NCBI GenBank assembly: GCA_021464525.1
Contig: JADRCO010000724.1
Location: 1-27,552, forward strand
DNA length: 27,552 nucleotides
Reading direction: 5' to 3'
From: Rhizophagus sp. LPA8_4_AMF
Taxonomy: Eukaryota > Glomeromycota > Glomeromycetes > Glomerales > Glomeraceae
Shown: in pieces, positions 10,261 to 20,249 of the stretch
Layout of the letters: each line of letters starts with the position of its first letter
Numbering within the stretch: the stretch's first letter is position 1
The notes under the pieces: generated by a model
Databases searched by the model: none
Told to the model about the DNA's origin: nothing
What the model saw: the letters and a program-made list of their open reading frames with translations, nothing else
Position numbers and translations under genes: made by a program

Positions 10261-10560
10261 GCGTTTTACTAAAATGATTATAATACAAATTTATTCATAG
10301 ACTTGAAATGGGGGCTCTATAACTATGTATTTTTTTTCGCATATCCTATCTATCCACAATTTTTAAATATATATATAAAAGATATACCAGCTGAAGCCCG
10401 TGGCCTCATAGAGAACCTGCAATAAATCATAATAATCTTTTTGCCTACCAACCATGAGATAGTAAAATGTCAGAATATTTTTTCGAATTGAACTTTTTCT
10501 GCAGTATAGTACTAAATAACCTACATAATACCAAATAACTTATATATTACTAATAATATT
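10261..10560. other. Spacer with splice acceptor before the recombinase
   Basis: No clear gene. The stretch ends with TATTACTAATAATATTATAG (10541-10560), a branch-site plus acceptor signal directly before the open reading frame of the recombinase remnant. An upstream exon is therefore likely; its donor was not located. Confidence 0.4.
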
Positions 10561-11207
10561 ATAGCTAGCATCGCTATTAAGTATGTAACAGAAAACGGGC
10601 TCAATAACGAGATGAGTATCAAACAGCTCACTCAACATGTGCCAAAAATTAACATCCTTTTGGCAGATAAAGTTAAGAGAGATCAGGCATAACGATATCT
10701 CAAAAAAGGATACAATTTTACCAAAGAACAGGTATTTGTATTGATTCCTAAGCTAATAGCTGGTCAAAAAAAAGCTGAAGCTGTATCTAATACTCTGGAT
10801 ATTCTCTGATATTCTTCAAGAAGTAGAACTGGTAAAAGGAGGCACAGTAAATGTATGCCAAATTTCACAGAAAGAGACTATTAGAGATTTGGCCCAGCGT
10901 ATCATTCGAAATAATCTTAGTGAAGCAGAAGTAAAAGTTATAGCTAAAATCTTAACTAAATCTTTCTCTAATATTAGCGCTAGTTTATCATGAATCTCTA
11001 GGCTTTAAAAAAAGTTGCGAGATCTTAAAGCCTCAGAGAAAATTATCTCAGCCATGCTGATTCTAGATATAACCCATTCAGCTAATAAAATCTAAAAGGA
11101 GCGTAGTAAATAATGTGAAGATAAAGGGATCTATTATCCAGACCACTTCTTATTAGAATCAATTAAAAAGAGATTGGATATGTATGATGTACCGTATTTT
11201 GCGGTTA
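10561..11207 (+). pseudogene. Tyrosine-recombinase-like gene, 5' part
   Basis: The frame starts at the acceptor at 10560 (IASIAIKYVTENGLNN...), passes TAA 10690, shifts near 10806 and continues (SDILQEVELVKGG...) through several stops to the edge of the pogo insertion. The last stretch, ending DMYDVPYFAV, is well preserved. This part would be the helical N-terminal and core-binding region of a tyrosine recombinase; it shows no catalytic residue itself. The gene resumes at 13191 on the other side of the transposon. Confidence 0.5.
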
Positions 11208-13190
11208 GTAAACACCCCCTGAAAATAAGCACCCCTGCATTTTGAGTTTTAACTAAAAATAAGCACGCTCAAGAAAATCAGCTAAAATATATACTGTTTA
11301 TTTACAAATATAAACGGTTCGCAAATTATTTATTAAAATAAAAGTTACAATATAAATTTTTAATCATCATACAAATCATTTTCATTAAAATCAACGAACT
11401 TGCTATTATACGGCATGGAAATTTTTAGTTCAATTTCAAAAAAGGGGTTATCTTCCAGTGTGATCATTTTATATCTAAGTATATGAAAAACTGCAATTAA
11501 TATAATACAAATATATGAATATATAGCAAGACAAAGTACAATCTACCTAGCTTGTAATCTTGCTGTATTATCCAAATTTTTACGCATTTCTATCAAAAAT
11601 TCCTCATTTTTTTCATCAACATTTTCATCAACATCACCATTCTCTAATTCATTTAAGGAATTTGATATTCCGCATTTTTTAAAAGATTCGATGATTGTTT
11701 CTTCTGAAATATTGTCCCACGCACGTTTTACCCATCCACAAACTTTGCTTAACTTAGCATGTCGCAGATTTCCATTCTTAGTTTCTCTAGCGCCACCGTT
11801 TGCCATCCACAAGTGCCATTCTTTGCGAAGATAATCTTTAAATAGCTTGTTTATAGCTACGTCAAGGGGTTGACAAATGCTTATCAACCCACCTGATATT
11901 ACCGCTAAATCAAATCCATTTTCGTGAAACTTTTCTTTTACAGATTCTTTCAAATGTCTCTTAAAGAAATCGTAAACCATCATTTTTGGAAGACCAGGCT
12001 CATTGATTTCATCAACAAGATACTCAACATAATATTTCATTATTTTCGTATCCATCCACCCGCTGTCTTAAAACTAAATGAACACGCCATCAGGAATCTT
12101 TTTACCACAAGGCACCTGCTTCTCTTTAAAAATGCAGATTGGAGGTAAATTGGTTCCATCTGTAATAAAGAATTACCGTTAATCAGTTGATTAGAAAAAA
12201 ACCATCAAACTGACCAGCTACACAAGTTAAAACGATGGTAAATCAATTTTTTTCATTTCTGGTTCTACAAATATGAACCGTTTTATTACCTATTGCATTA
12301 AGAGTGAAATTTCCTGCCATATCGAAGTAAACTGGAGTCTCGTCCATATTAAAAATATTACGAAATTTGAATGATTTTTTAATTCTAAGGCGGGTGACAA
12401 ATTGATAAAATTGTTCCAATAGTTCTTCAGTCTGCTTCAGAAGTTTTTGAGAGATCTTCGTACGTTGGCGTAAAGATAATTTGTATCTTTTCATAAACGA
12501 AGTTAACCAGCGAAATGACGCTTTAAAATTTCTACAGAATTACCATAAAGCACAATCATTTCTGGTTCTTTCAAAATTTCAAACATGGCAACTTTTACAG
12601 TAGTATAAGTCACAGCTAACCCTTATTTTCGCTATTCAATAATCCAGGAGTATAACTTCTTCTCAGCTTCAGGGTAAAGGGTTTTTTGACCAGAACTAAC
12701 TTTTATAGTATATTTTCTTGTCTCAGTTATCCAATTTTCGCTTGTTTTAATCTAACGCCCAACCATACTACCATTAAGTTGAAAATGTCTTGCTGCCTCA
12801 TTCCTTCCGTTTTGCTTAGCATAAGCGACAACTTTCTTTTTTTGTTCAATAAAATACGTACTACGTTTAGTTGCTGAAGCTTTTTTACGCTTGAGTTGAT
12901 GACATTTGGCAACTAAAGTAACTTGACTACATTTGGCAGCTTGTTTAACTTGTTCACGTTTGGTGTGTCGTTTAGTACGTTTAATGGTTTTTTTAACTTG
13001 TTTAGTGGTTTTTTTAACAACCATATTTTGTATGTAAACAGTGTGTAAACAGGTTCGCATCACATCTCGCGTTATGAGGAAATTATAAATGTCATTTTTG
13101 TTGCACAAAGTACTAGAAAATCATGTGATTTTTAGCGCAGCGTAAACTTACCTGAAACAAAGCACCCCCATATCAAAAAAGGGGTGCTTA
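11208..13190 (-). mobile_element. Pogo-like DNA transposon
   Basis: The ends are imperfect inverted repeats containing CACCCC blocks. The left end reads GTAAACACCCCC followed by TAAGCACCCC; the right end, on the complement, reads ATAAGCACCCC followed after 12 nt by GGGGGTGCT. The right end forms a hairpin of its own (AGCACCCC / GGGGTGCT, 13161-13188). The element sits in a TA-rich site and divides the tyrosine-recombinase gene; a TA target duplication is plausible but the exact end is uncertain by a few bases. The transposase lies on the minus strand within. Confidence 0.75.
11543..13108 (-). pseudogene. Pogo-family (DDE_1) transposase with one intron
   Basis: Minus-strand coding from ATG 13108 to the stop at 11543. 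After a highly basic N-terminus comes a helix-turn-helix of the CENP-B/pogo type (AYAKQNGRNEAARHF, about 12790-12840). The catalytic triad is visible as MDETPVYFD (about 12350), VYDFFKRH (about 11970) and QPLDVAINKLF (about 11860): a DDD triad typical of pogo/Tigger. A 55-nt intron at 12160-12214 (G|GTCAGT ... TTACAG|AT) restores the frame across the join (VLTCVA then DGTNLPP). Stops at about 12749, 12625 and 12616, 12243, and 12078 and 12072 show decay. TAG at VGR-W and TGA before FTIVL are single-transition changes. The element cannot move by itself. Confidence 0.75.
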
Positions 13191-13734
13191 TATATCACAA
13201 AATATGGTATCTAAAGCTCCTGACTTACAAGCCTTGGCCGATGTAATGATAATGCTCTGCATCCGTCCTGCTGAAATTAAAACATTGCACATATCTAATG
13301 GAAGTATAACTGGGTATGCAAAAAACTGGGGATAACAAAATATTTCCCAGATATTTAGATCACTAGAGAAGAATGAGGAACGGGCTAAGCAACTCCTTAC
13401 TTGGATTCAGGATGCGATTTCTTCCAAACAGTTAAGGAATCCTGGAAAACCTAAAGTATTATAGTTCAATATATTCTTAAAAAAGGATGAACTCCTTCCT
13501 GAAGTAGGTAAACCACTACTTCCTAGCTCCTTGTGCAATTTAGGAGCTGTGTTTGCAGTTGTAATACATGGATCAAAAAATTTGTCAAAAGCTGGTACAA
13601 TTTCTGATGAAGCACTTTGCCACAGTCCTAACAACCATGCCTCTCTATTTAAGAGATATACTATAGTAAATTTTCGCAAAAGAGGAGAACCTTATAATCA
13701 GGCAACAGTATTCAAGCTCTTTGACGAAGACTAA
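13191..13734 (+). pseudogene. Tyrosine-recombinase-like gene, catalytic C-terminal part
   Basis: The frame continues the gene broken by the pogo element (SQNMVSKAPDLQAL...) to TAA 13734, with stops at about 13333 and 13462. Tyrosine recombinase landmarks can be placed: box I as LCIRPAEIKTL (first catalytic Arg, about 13263), the LCHS...NHAS block equivalent to LGHSS (His 13621-13623), and the nucleophile context KRYTIVN (Tyr 13657-13659). In box II (SSLCNLGAVFAVVIHG) the expected second Arg of HxLRH is Cys (13534-13536), so the copy is catalytically dead even apart from its stops. These enzymes cut and rejoin DNA through a Tyr-DNA bond; eukaryotic relatives include Crypton and other YR elements. 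Membership in a named group cannot be decided here. Confidence 0.6.
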
Positions 13735-14084
13735 TCACATAAATGGAAGGTCATCTAGGACTAGTCAGATATCATTTATTAATTTTATTTTTTCGCCTGA
13801 GGTGAGATATATTTCTAATATAATAATTGTTTTTATGTATAACCGTAATGTTTAGATTACTTATTTATACATGTGTAACTGTTACCATTGTTTATGAATT
13901 TATACACGTGTTAGTAACCGTTCTATACGTTCCATGGTAACCATGACATTTTTAAAAATAAATTTTAAACGTGTACTGGAACATTTTTTAAGATAAATTT
14001 TATATATAAATATTAAAGATAACTGCATTTTTGCCGTTGTAAAGTAACGGGTCAACAGCTAGTTATACATAAAATATCACAAAA
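13735..14084. other. Intergenic spacer
   Basis: AT-rich with several short palindromic words (ATGGTAACCAT, 13934-13944; ACACGTGT near 13905). The word AATTTTATTTTTTCG (13778-13792) recurs after the stop at 16149 (16151-16165), suggesting a shared 3' flank. No gene seen. Confidence 0.4.
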
Positions 14085-14450
14085 ATGCTAACTGATCAAA
14101 ATCATTTATCTGACATATCCAGCGAGTAGGAAGTTATCAGGCGTACAGAAAAAATAGCCAAGTTATTTGAACTAGATGAGCAGAATGCAAAAGTGTATAG
14201 TGTGTTTTTCAGTAAAAATAGGGTACTAAAGAAACAGTTAAAAGAATATAATTCCCAATATAACACTTTAAAAAAGAGGGTAAAAAGACTGAAAAGAGAT
14301 GTGGGATCCTTAAAAATTGAAATGAAAGATCTGGACAAATGTGTGGATACAGAAACTGTGGTTGACTTAATACATGAAATAGCTCTCTCACTAAATATCA
14401 AAAAATGTAAGAATTCTTCCTATTTGTCTGAGTCTTCTGTAAAAATCTGA
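14085..14450 (+). pseudogene. Coiled-coil protein, one in-frame stop
   Basis: ATG 14085 opens MLTDQNHLSDISSE, then TAG 14127-14129, then an uninterrupted frame to TGA 14450 (about 121 residues in all). The centre (about residues 35-85) is a strongly charged heptad-like stretch (LKKQLKEYNSQYNTLKKRV, then LKIEMKDLDK) typical of a coiled coil. The tail is short and Ser-rich. If translation starts at ATG 14193 the stop is harmless and the coiled coil remains intact. Family unknown; it precedes a Ser-rich protein and a retropepsin-like protein in the same orientation. Confidence 0.45.
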
Positions 14451-14617
14451 TTTGGTTGAGATAATTGAGGTAAGAAAAAAAAAGGCTGTCCCTCATAAGT
14501 AACGAAGAAGGGCGTGACCAAAAATGGTTAAGCAGATAGTAGTTTGAAGTGGGCTGAGTTAGGCACTTTGCATATTTTTTGGTCAAAGATATTAAGTTTA
14601 GTATATAAATAATCAAA

Positions 14618-14890
14618 ATGGAAAGTGATCAAAAGCATCTGACAGTCTTAACCAATATTCCGACTTCATTTGAGACTAGTTCGTCTGAATTAAGCTCATC
14701 TGAAATTAGTTCATCTGAATTTAGTTCATCATCTAAGAGTAGTTCATTTAAGTCTAGCACATCCGAATCAAGTATATCTGAGACTGGTTCGCCTGAAACT
14801 AGCTCATCTGAATCCAGTTCATCCGATTCTGATATTGATAAAATAGTAAATATGATTAAGTATCAAAGGATTTGGGAGCACTTAGCCTAA
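14618..14890 (+). CDS. Ser-rich repeat protein
   Basis: ATG 14618 to TAA 14890, 90 residues. Residues 18-70 are mainly repeats of the form (S/E)xSSSE (ELSSSEISSSEF and similar), ending in SSSDSDIDK, a low-complexity acidic Ser/Glu segment. A TATA-like TATATAAATA lies at 14601-14610. The same frame reads on beyond the stop for 27 codons of basic sequence (RKIRRKMHIVKNKA), so TAA may be a lesion. Possibly the N-terminal part of a gag-like or other polyprotein whose protease is encoded next; that link is inference. Confidence 0.4.
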   Translation: MESDQKHLTVLTNIPTSFETSSSELSSSEISSSEFSSSSKSSSFKSSTSESSISETGSPETSSSESSSSDSDIDKIVNMIKYQRIWEHLA

Positions 14891-15029
14891 AGAAAGATCA
14901 GGAGAAAAATGCATATAGTAAAAAATAAGGCTATTAACTATCTGATAAATGCCAGACCGCAGTGATAAAAGTTAGTTCCTTTAGGATCGGTTTATTTTTT
15001 ATATTTGAATATTATATACCATAATAAAA

Positions 15030-15440
15030 ATGGTTCTTATAAATTGCTCAGTTGAAGAAATTGACTCCACCCAAGCAGTACTCAATATAGGCGCTGATAT
15101 AAATTGTGTTAATAAAAAATATGTTGATAGAATGGAAATAACATACAAAAAAGATGATATCAATCCTAGAGTAAACAGGAATTATTTCACATTAGGAAAG
15201 ATTAATCTGTGTATTAGCTTTAATAATGGCGAGAAGCATAAAAGTATACCCAGTGAATTCATAGTCGTTGGGCCAGATTGGCCAGATCATTTTCCTGATT
15301 TAATTTTGGGAATGTCATGGTTGTGAGAAAATGGTGCAACTTTGGATATATGTAATTCAAAACTATTATTAGGCAATAATTTTGTGATCCCATTCGAAGA
15401 AGTAAATTACATTTTAACATTATTTGATAGTCAGATCTAA
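15030..15440 (+). pseudogene. Retropepsin-like aspartic protease domain with mutated active site
   Basis: ATG 15030 to TGA 15324-15326, with the same frame continuing to TAA 15440. The fold signature is clear: an active-site loop at about residues 18-25 (VLNIGADINCV, where the family has D-T/S-G-A), and the C-terminal signature LILGMSWL followed, after the stop, by ENGATLDI, the usual ILGxxWLxxxxAxxD arrangement. The catalytic Asp of DTG is Asn (AAT), so proteolysis is not expected. TGA replaces a likely Arg (CGA). Such domains occur in retrotransposon polyproteins and in free-standing host genes; no reverse transcriptase was found nearby. Confidence 0.6.
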
Positions 15441-15628
15441 GCTATGACTGATTTTCCCAACTGATAGCCTGGAGCAGTGATTATCTGCTCAGAAGATTTT
15501 TTCAATTAAAAGATATTCTAACCATATAAAAATACATACAGTTAATTTACTAGAATAACTTCCGCCTGAATTAATACCATTTATTTTAAAGTAGTTTGCT
15601 CTGCAGACTGGAACCTAAAAAATTCTTA

Positions 15629-15852
15629 TTAGAGTTTAGAACCGGTTTCGTTTTTTAGAACCGGTTTGTATTAAAATCGTGATCAAGCGTAATTTTATTA
15701 AGTTAATTCTGGCCGAAATTGATTGATCAGTTATATATAACTGGTCACAACTTATCATCAATTTTATAGGCTAGTTCCGGCTATGTCTAAATTCAGGTCC
15801 AAACAATAAACCGGATTTAAACTGCTTTTTACAAACTGGTTCTAAACTCTAA
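15629..15852. mobile_element. 224-bp MITE with 6-bp target duplication
   Basis: Terminal inverted repeats start TTAGAGTTTAGAACC at both ends, identical over 15 bp and then similar (GGTTT / AGTTT). The element is flanked by the direct repeat TTCTTA (15623-15628 and 15853-15858). TTTAGAACCGGTTT occurs twice at the left end (15634-15649 and about 15655-15668). No coding capacity. The 6-bp duplication is unlike the TA or 8-bp duplications of the other small elements in this window. Confidence 0.8.
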
Positions 15853-15866
15853 TTCTTACAGTATAA

Positions 15867-16151
15867 ATGCCTCCTCAATCAAAGATTTTGGGATGGAATA
15901 ATACATATGATCATCTATATAGTATTTCTTCTACTGATCATGAATATAGTGAATTATCAGGAATTTTATTTGATATTGAAAGAGTGTAATTTAAGCAAAG
16001 ACTATCCAGAATGGCTTCTTAAAAATCTATGTTCACTTTAGTGAACTTATCACCTAAGAATACATTTAAAGTTCTTATAGATGGTTTACAGGATCTTGTG
16101 TTAGATAAGATAGTGAAAAGGCTTAGTCTAAATCAATCAGTGATCGCGTAA
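15867..16151 (+). pseudogene. Hypothetical protein, two in-frame TAA codons
   Basis: ATG 15867 begins just 9 bases after the target duplication of the MITE. One frame of 95 codons reaches TAA 16149-16151, with internal TAA after FDIERV and after SRMAS. Both positions could have been CAA. The product is hydrophilic with a C-terminal LVLDKIVKRLSL helix-like stretch. No family recognised. The MITE insertion lies where a promoter would be expected. Confidence 0.35.
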
Positions 16152-16469
16152 TTTTATTTTTTCGTTTGAAGATACAACATATACAGACTATTTATGGCGT
16201 ATACAAGTATTTTTATTATACTGGAACTATTAGAACAAACTTTACATTTCTTAACAATAGATAAATTTCTTTATCCCACTCTATATATTTTTCAATTGTG
16301 ATACAGATGCAGTGCTTCTATTTTATGAAAGCGTGTTGAGCTAAAGAAAGATGAAAGAAAAGATTGCACTCGATTGAAGAAATTTATAAAAATAGTACAA
16401 AAAGACAAAAGCCAATCTATAGCTCAAATCTAACTCATCTAGAAATTTCACACTACTGCTATTTTTCAG

Positions 16470-17080
16470 ATAAAAAATCAAAGGCATTGTGTGCTTGTTC
16501 CCAAACATAGTTCATTTAGATTTTAATTTTAGCACAAGGTTTAGCAATAAAACACTAAATCAAATAACAGAATCATATCCCAATCTGACTTAATTTGCAA
16601 AAGGACGAGTATGTATCCTGTAATATGGGCATAATAACTGGTAAAGGTCTATATGCAATTGTCCGATCATGCCATAAATTAAAATATCTAAATATTTCTC
16701 ATCGCACAGATATTTGTAGACAATCAATTTGTAATATTATTCATTCTTACCCAAGGCTTCAATAACTTGACCTTAGCTATTGTAAAATTACCGATGTGAC
16801 TATCAAAGAAATTGCTAGTTCGTGTTTTAATTTAAAATATCTTAATCTAGAAGGGTGATAAAATTAGCAAGCTCGTTTCACTTAATCCAAATATCCATAC
16901 CAAGAATTACGTAATGCCCTCTGATCTTATTAAAATAATTATAAATTATCTTACACAGAACAATATTGTTAGTAGAGAGACTTTAGCTTAGGACCTTCAG
17001 AGCCTCTTAGATTTAAGTATACGAGATAGGTATTTTGATTCAGGGTTGGCTAGATCAATAGTCCAGAGTGGTGATCATTA
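16470..17080 (+). pseudogene. Leucine-rich-repeat (F-box/LRR, AMN1-like) remnant
   Basis: Repeats of the RNI type are recognisable: PNIVHLDFNFS followed by SYPNLT; then SCHKLKYLNISH; then YPRLQ, a stop, [17 protein letters not shown]; then [12 protein letters not shown]. Each has the roughly 26-residue C-x-x-L-x-x-L-x-L spacing of the Cys-containing LRR subtype found in F-box proteins. A frameshift near 16858 leads to another frame (KLVSLNPNIHTKNYV...) that runs to a stop at 17079-17081. No F-box was found upstream; 16152-16470 holds nothing recognisable. LRR F-box proteins select substrates for ubiquitination. This copy is a fragment. Confidence 0.55.
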
Positions 17081-17129
17081 GCTTGGAAGATTTTTTTGCA
17101 TCTAGATGTGCCCTGTATGACAAAAAAAT

Positions 17130-17793
17130 AGATTAGATAACCTGTTCTAGACATGAACACTGGCCGGTACTAGATGGATTTTTGATGAAAACTTCATGCA
17201 ATTGTTGAGAGGTAAGATTTGGAAAAAGCAGAAGTCCCTCTCCAGTAAACTTAATTTTCTCTATCCCTATTTCACCATATTTCAGTAATATCACACCTGA
17301 ATCATCTTCTAAAGGACCATGGAATTTCTCAAGCTTTTTAAGATGTCTTCTTATGTTTTTATCAACTGTTTCTACCTTTTCTTGATTAGAATAACCAATA
17401 ATACTAAGTTCATCCTGAATTGCTATTATATCTTCTTTCAGGTATAAAAGCAAGTTAAATATTTCTTTATATGAAATATCTGTAGAAGCTTTATAACTCT
17501 TTCACACGGTATGATTTTATCTCAACTCCCTCCTAAGTTCCACTTCTAGAATGGAACTGCTTTTGATGTTGAGTTTCTCCTGTATTGGTAACATATCTCC
17601 CACCAAATTTAACAACAACTCATATGAATCGGCAAGTGTTATCTCTTCCTTGCTTTAACGCACTACCTCTCAGTTTGCTTTAGCATTAATACTGAGTTTT
17701 TTCTGAATAGCTATTATATCTTTCTTCTTATATAAAAATACTTCATATAATTGATCAAGAAATTCTTTTATAAGAGTATTATTATTCACCATG
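17130..17793 (-). pseudogene. Helical protein with three internal repeats, decayed
   Basis: Minus strand from ATG 17793 to stop 17133 in one frame with four internal stops. The first 17793-17480 region and the open 107 codons that follow contain three related segments of 40-45 residues, each with the core (Y/F)xxLLxL..DI..IQ..L(S/N)I: LYEVFLYKKKDIIAIQKKLS, then LLNLVGDMLPIQEKLNI, then LLLYLKEDIIAIQDELSI. After the last repeat comes a different, Gly-containing C-terminal part (LKYGEIGIEKIKFTGEG). Family not recognised. It is convergent with the LRR remnant, whose stop lies 50 bp away. Confidence 0.4.
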
Positions 17794-18467
17794 ATTGCTA
17801 ATAGTAAAGTAATATATTTAATGCAGAAAATTTTACTAAAGGTGTCTATGGTTGAGTCTGAAATACTGATTATTGAGCCAGAGTGGTAATCTTCAGCTCA
17901 AAAGATTTTTGTGAAATGATGTAATGACCAATCACTAGACAGGCTTGTGCAACATATTAATTTTTGCATATATACAGTATTTCAAAAAAGAAATTATATT
18001 AACCCTTGTTCTTTATTTTTTTCCAAACCAATATGAGAAAAATGTGAAAAGAGGTCTAGTTGGAGCACAGGATCAGCTCTAAAAGTAAATAGTGCTGACA
18101 AAAGTATATGTTATGAAGGGTTAAGGAAGTCACAATTTTGAGATCATTAGGCGTAAAGCTAACTATATGTCTTTTTGGTAGATCTACATATGAAAAGGTA
18201 TAAGGATTCTGTTTACATGTGCCTTCATAGAACTCTTGGCATCAGACGACAATACTAATTACGTCTCACACCTCCTTATCTTTTCCTAGCAAGATATAAA
18301 GCATATAACGGTATGTGAAAGTTCAGCCAACTTTTCACAAAAAACTTTTCCAGAGAAAATAACGTAAAATAAGGTATATATATGTCTTAAATTATATATA
18401 TATAGAAGGGTCCTAAAGGGACTGAGCGAGTTTTTCTCACTATAGGTCTTGTATTTAGGAAAGCAAG
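17794..18467. other. Intergenic, divergent promoters expected
   Basis: Lies between the starts of the minus-strand repeat gene and the plus-strand CRN gene. A TATATATATAG run (about 18398-18406) lies 60 bp upstream of the CRN start. A 23-bp word close to the MITE end at 23990 (TTTGCATATATACA, 17966-17979) suggests a fragment of the same element family. No gene found. Confidence 0.35.
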
Positions 18468-18836
18468 ATGTCTGATACTATTATTATTACTCTCAATTGT
18501 CTTCTTTTATCTTGTAAGATAGGTGATAAATCAAATTTATCAGAAGGAAGTATTACTACGCTTAAAATCTCTACTGACGAAACAGTTGATCAGTTAAGAA
18601 TTATGATTAGAGAAAGGTGACCATTCTTATTTGAAAAGATTCTTCCTGCCATCTTTTTACTCTGGAAGATCAATGATACCAGGGAAGATACATCAATTGA
18701 AAGCCAAATTGAAGAATATTCTCGTGGGAAAAGTCTAAATGAAACAGGAATGCCTCTACATGAGTTGATTTCTAAGTATTTCTCTGAAAAATCCCCTAAT
18801 GATAAAATTCATATTTATATTTATGTATTTATTTAA
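18468..18836 (+). pseudogene. Crinkler (CRN) header module, one in-frame stop
   Basis: ATG 18468 to TAA 18834-18836, 122 codons, with TGA 18618-18620. The layout matches the ubiquitin-like N-terminal header of CRN proteins: IIITLNCLLLSCKIGD at the start, a STDETVDQLRIMIRE helix, the IFLLWKI strand at about residues 62-68 (equivalent to LxLWKV), a long charged insert, LHELISKYFSEKSP and the closing strand IHIYIYV. CRN proteins are large intracellular proteins, known as effectors in oomycetes and also expanded in mycorrhizal fungi and chytrids, with variable C-terminal enzyme-like domains. None follows here, so this is a header only. TGA probably replaces CGA. Confidence 0.7.
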
Positions 18837-19067
18837 AATATCATGTGCTGTTCCCAAAGAGAATTAGCTGTAAAGCGAAATATTCATGCATAGTCTTCAA
18901 TTTTTATGTATTGTAGCCAGCTTCTGGCAACATTTTTATTTCATAAATAAAGTATTAATTTATCAAATGTATATAAGAAACAGGTTATGTGTAATGATGC
19001 AATGTCTATGCTACATAAAAACCTATATTAATCTTTTGATTGAGCCTAATAACCATATAAAAGCACT

Positions 19068-19215
19068 ATGTTAACTATCACTATCAGTTGTTTAATTGTG
19101 GGTGAAAACCCTTATGAAAATTCTTTTGAAATTGATATTGAGATAAACAAGTCTATTACACTAGTCGAAATAAGACAAATCAGAAACATGGCAAATCAGC
19201 CATGTTTTGGTTAAA
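19068..19215 (+). pseudogene. Second CRN header fragment
   Basis: ATG 19068 opens MLTITISCLIVGENPYENSF, the first strand and hairpin of a CRN header, followed by IEINKSITLVEIRQI, equivalent to its helix. After about 47 codons it runs into a short tandem repeat (TTTTGGTTAAA, 19205-19226) and homology stops; the WKV strand is missing. An open frame at 19250-19435 shows no further CRN features. The header lies 230 bp after the first one in the same orientation, so the two may be a tandem pair. Confidence 0.5.
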
Positions 19216-19226
19216 TTTTGGTTAAA

Positions 19227-19627
19227 TTTTAGATTTAATAGACGATCAGTTGATATTTATCATAGCCGATATCTTCTCCAGTGTCACCATAAAAAAAGCT
19301 TGGGCACGTGACTGTAAGGTGAAGTTGGGATGTGGTACAATTATCAGACATGAAATGCTATGTTTATTTTCTAATACACAGTTTTTACTGCTTGATAAAC
19401 GTAGTTCATATCTCAATCACACTTTTATTATCTAATATATAATTGTTATAGTTTTATTATTTTGAAATAAATAGTTTTTCATGTATTTTGTTTTTTAGCT
19501 TGTAATGAGAATTTTTAATAAATAAAGTTCAAAAATATAATTTAACCAGCCTTTTTTTACAATTTCTGATGTTTCTAATCCTATTTATTTAACTTATTTT
19601 AAAAAAATTTAATGTTACTGTTACTTT
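19227..19627. other. Intergenic, left flank of second MULE
   Basis: AT-rich sequence. It contains a 61-codon open frame (19250-19435) without recognisable features and, from 19440, T-rich sequence that may belong to the MULE's terminal region. Confidence 0.35.
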
Positions 19628-20021
19628 TTGAAATTCTTTTTAATGGATACCTATTGCAATGGCTGTAAAACTTTTAGGATATCATCTGAATTTATAGGTA
19701 ATAGGGCTAATGGTGTTTCTAAACAGCTTAAAACTCGTAATAATTGTTATCAAGGATTCACTAATAAACGGAAAAAATCTGAAAAAATAGATGATAATCT
19801 ACTTGATAGTGAATTAGAACTAGTTGATCTTGATCATCTTAGCGAAACTGTTACAGAACTTTTGGAAAATGTACAATCAGAATTGCATTCCATTATGAAA
19901 TAAGTATTAACAATTATAATAATTTAAGTAAAGATATTGCTAATGAAATTGTTGAATTAATTGAAGATGCTGACAGGTATAATTGGATTTACAATCAACA
20001 ATATAAAAGTAAAGAGTCAAC

Positions 20022-20249
20022 CAATGTTTGAAATTCAATGTGCGGAGTGTGCGCACGCACAAAATTTTAAAAGCTCTGCACATAACCAAGAATTTTTATG
20101 TGCGCTTTGCGCACATAAAAATTTGCACATTTGCGCATATTCTTATATTTTCGTATATTTCCACACATTGCACATAATATTGCGCACATAAATATTTCAA
20201 ATCATATGCGCATTCTGCACATGATTTAAAATCTGAATTTTAAACACTG
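20022..20249. mobile_element. 228-bp hAT-like MITE with 8-bp target duplication
   Basis: The ends read CAATGTTTGAAATTCA and, on the complement, CAGTGTTTAAAATTCA (14 of 16 identical, hAT-like CAxTG start). The direct repeat GAGTCAAC flanks it (20014-20021 and 20250-20257). Removing the element and one repeat joins the MULE frame so that KES..TYWYYCSQ reads through. The interior is full of TGCGCA words and contains a near-perfect hairpin at 20091-20123 (15-bp stem around ATTTTTATGTGCGC, loop TTT). Confidence 0.88.

Noticed and set aside
20036-20225. CRISPR-like or tandem TGCGCA repeat array
   Set aside because: Repeat words are irregular and lie inside a MITE with clear ends and target duplication.
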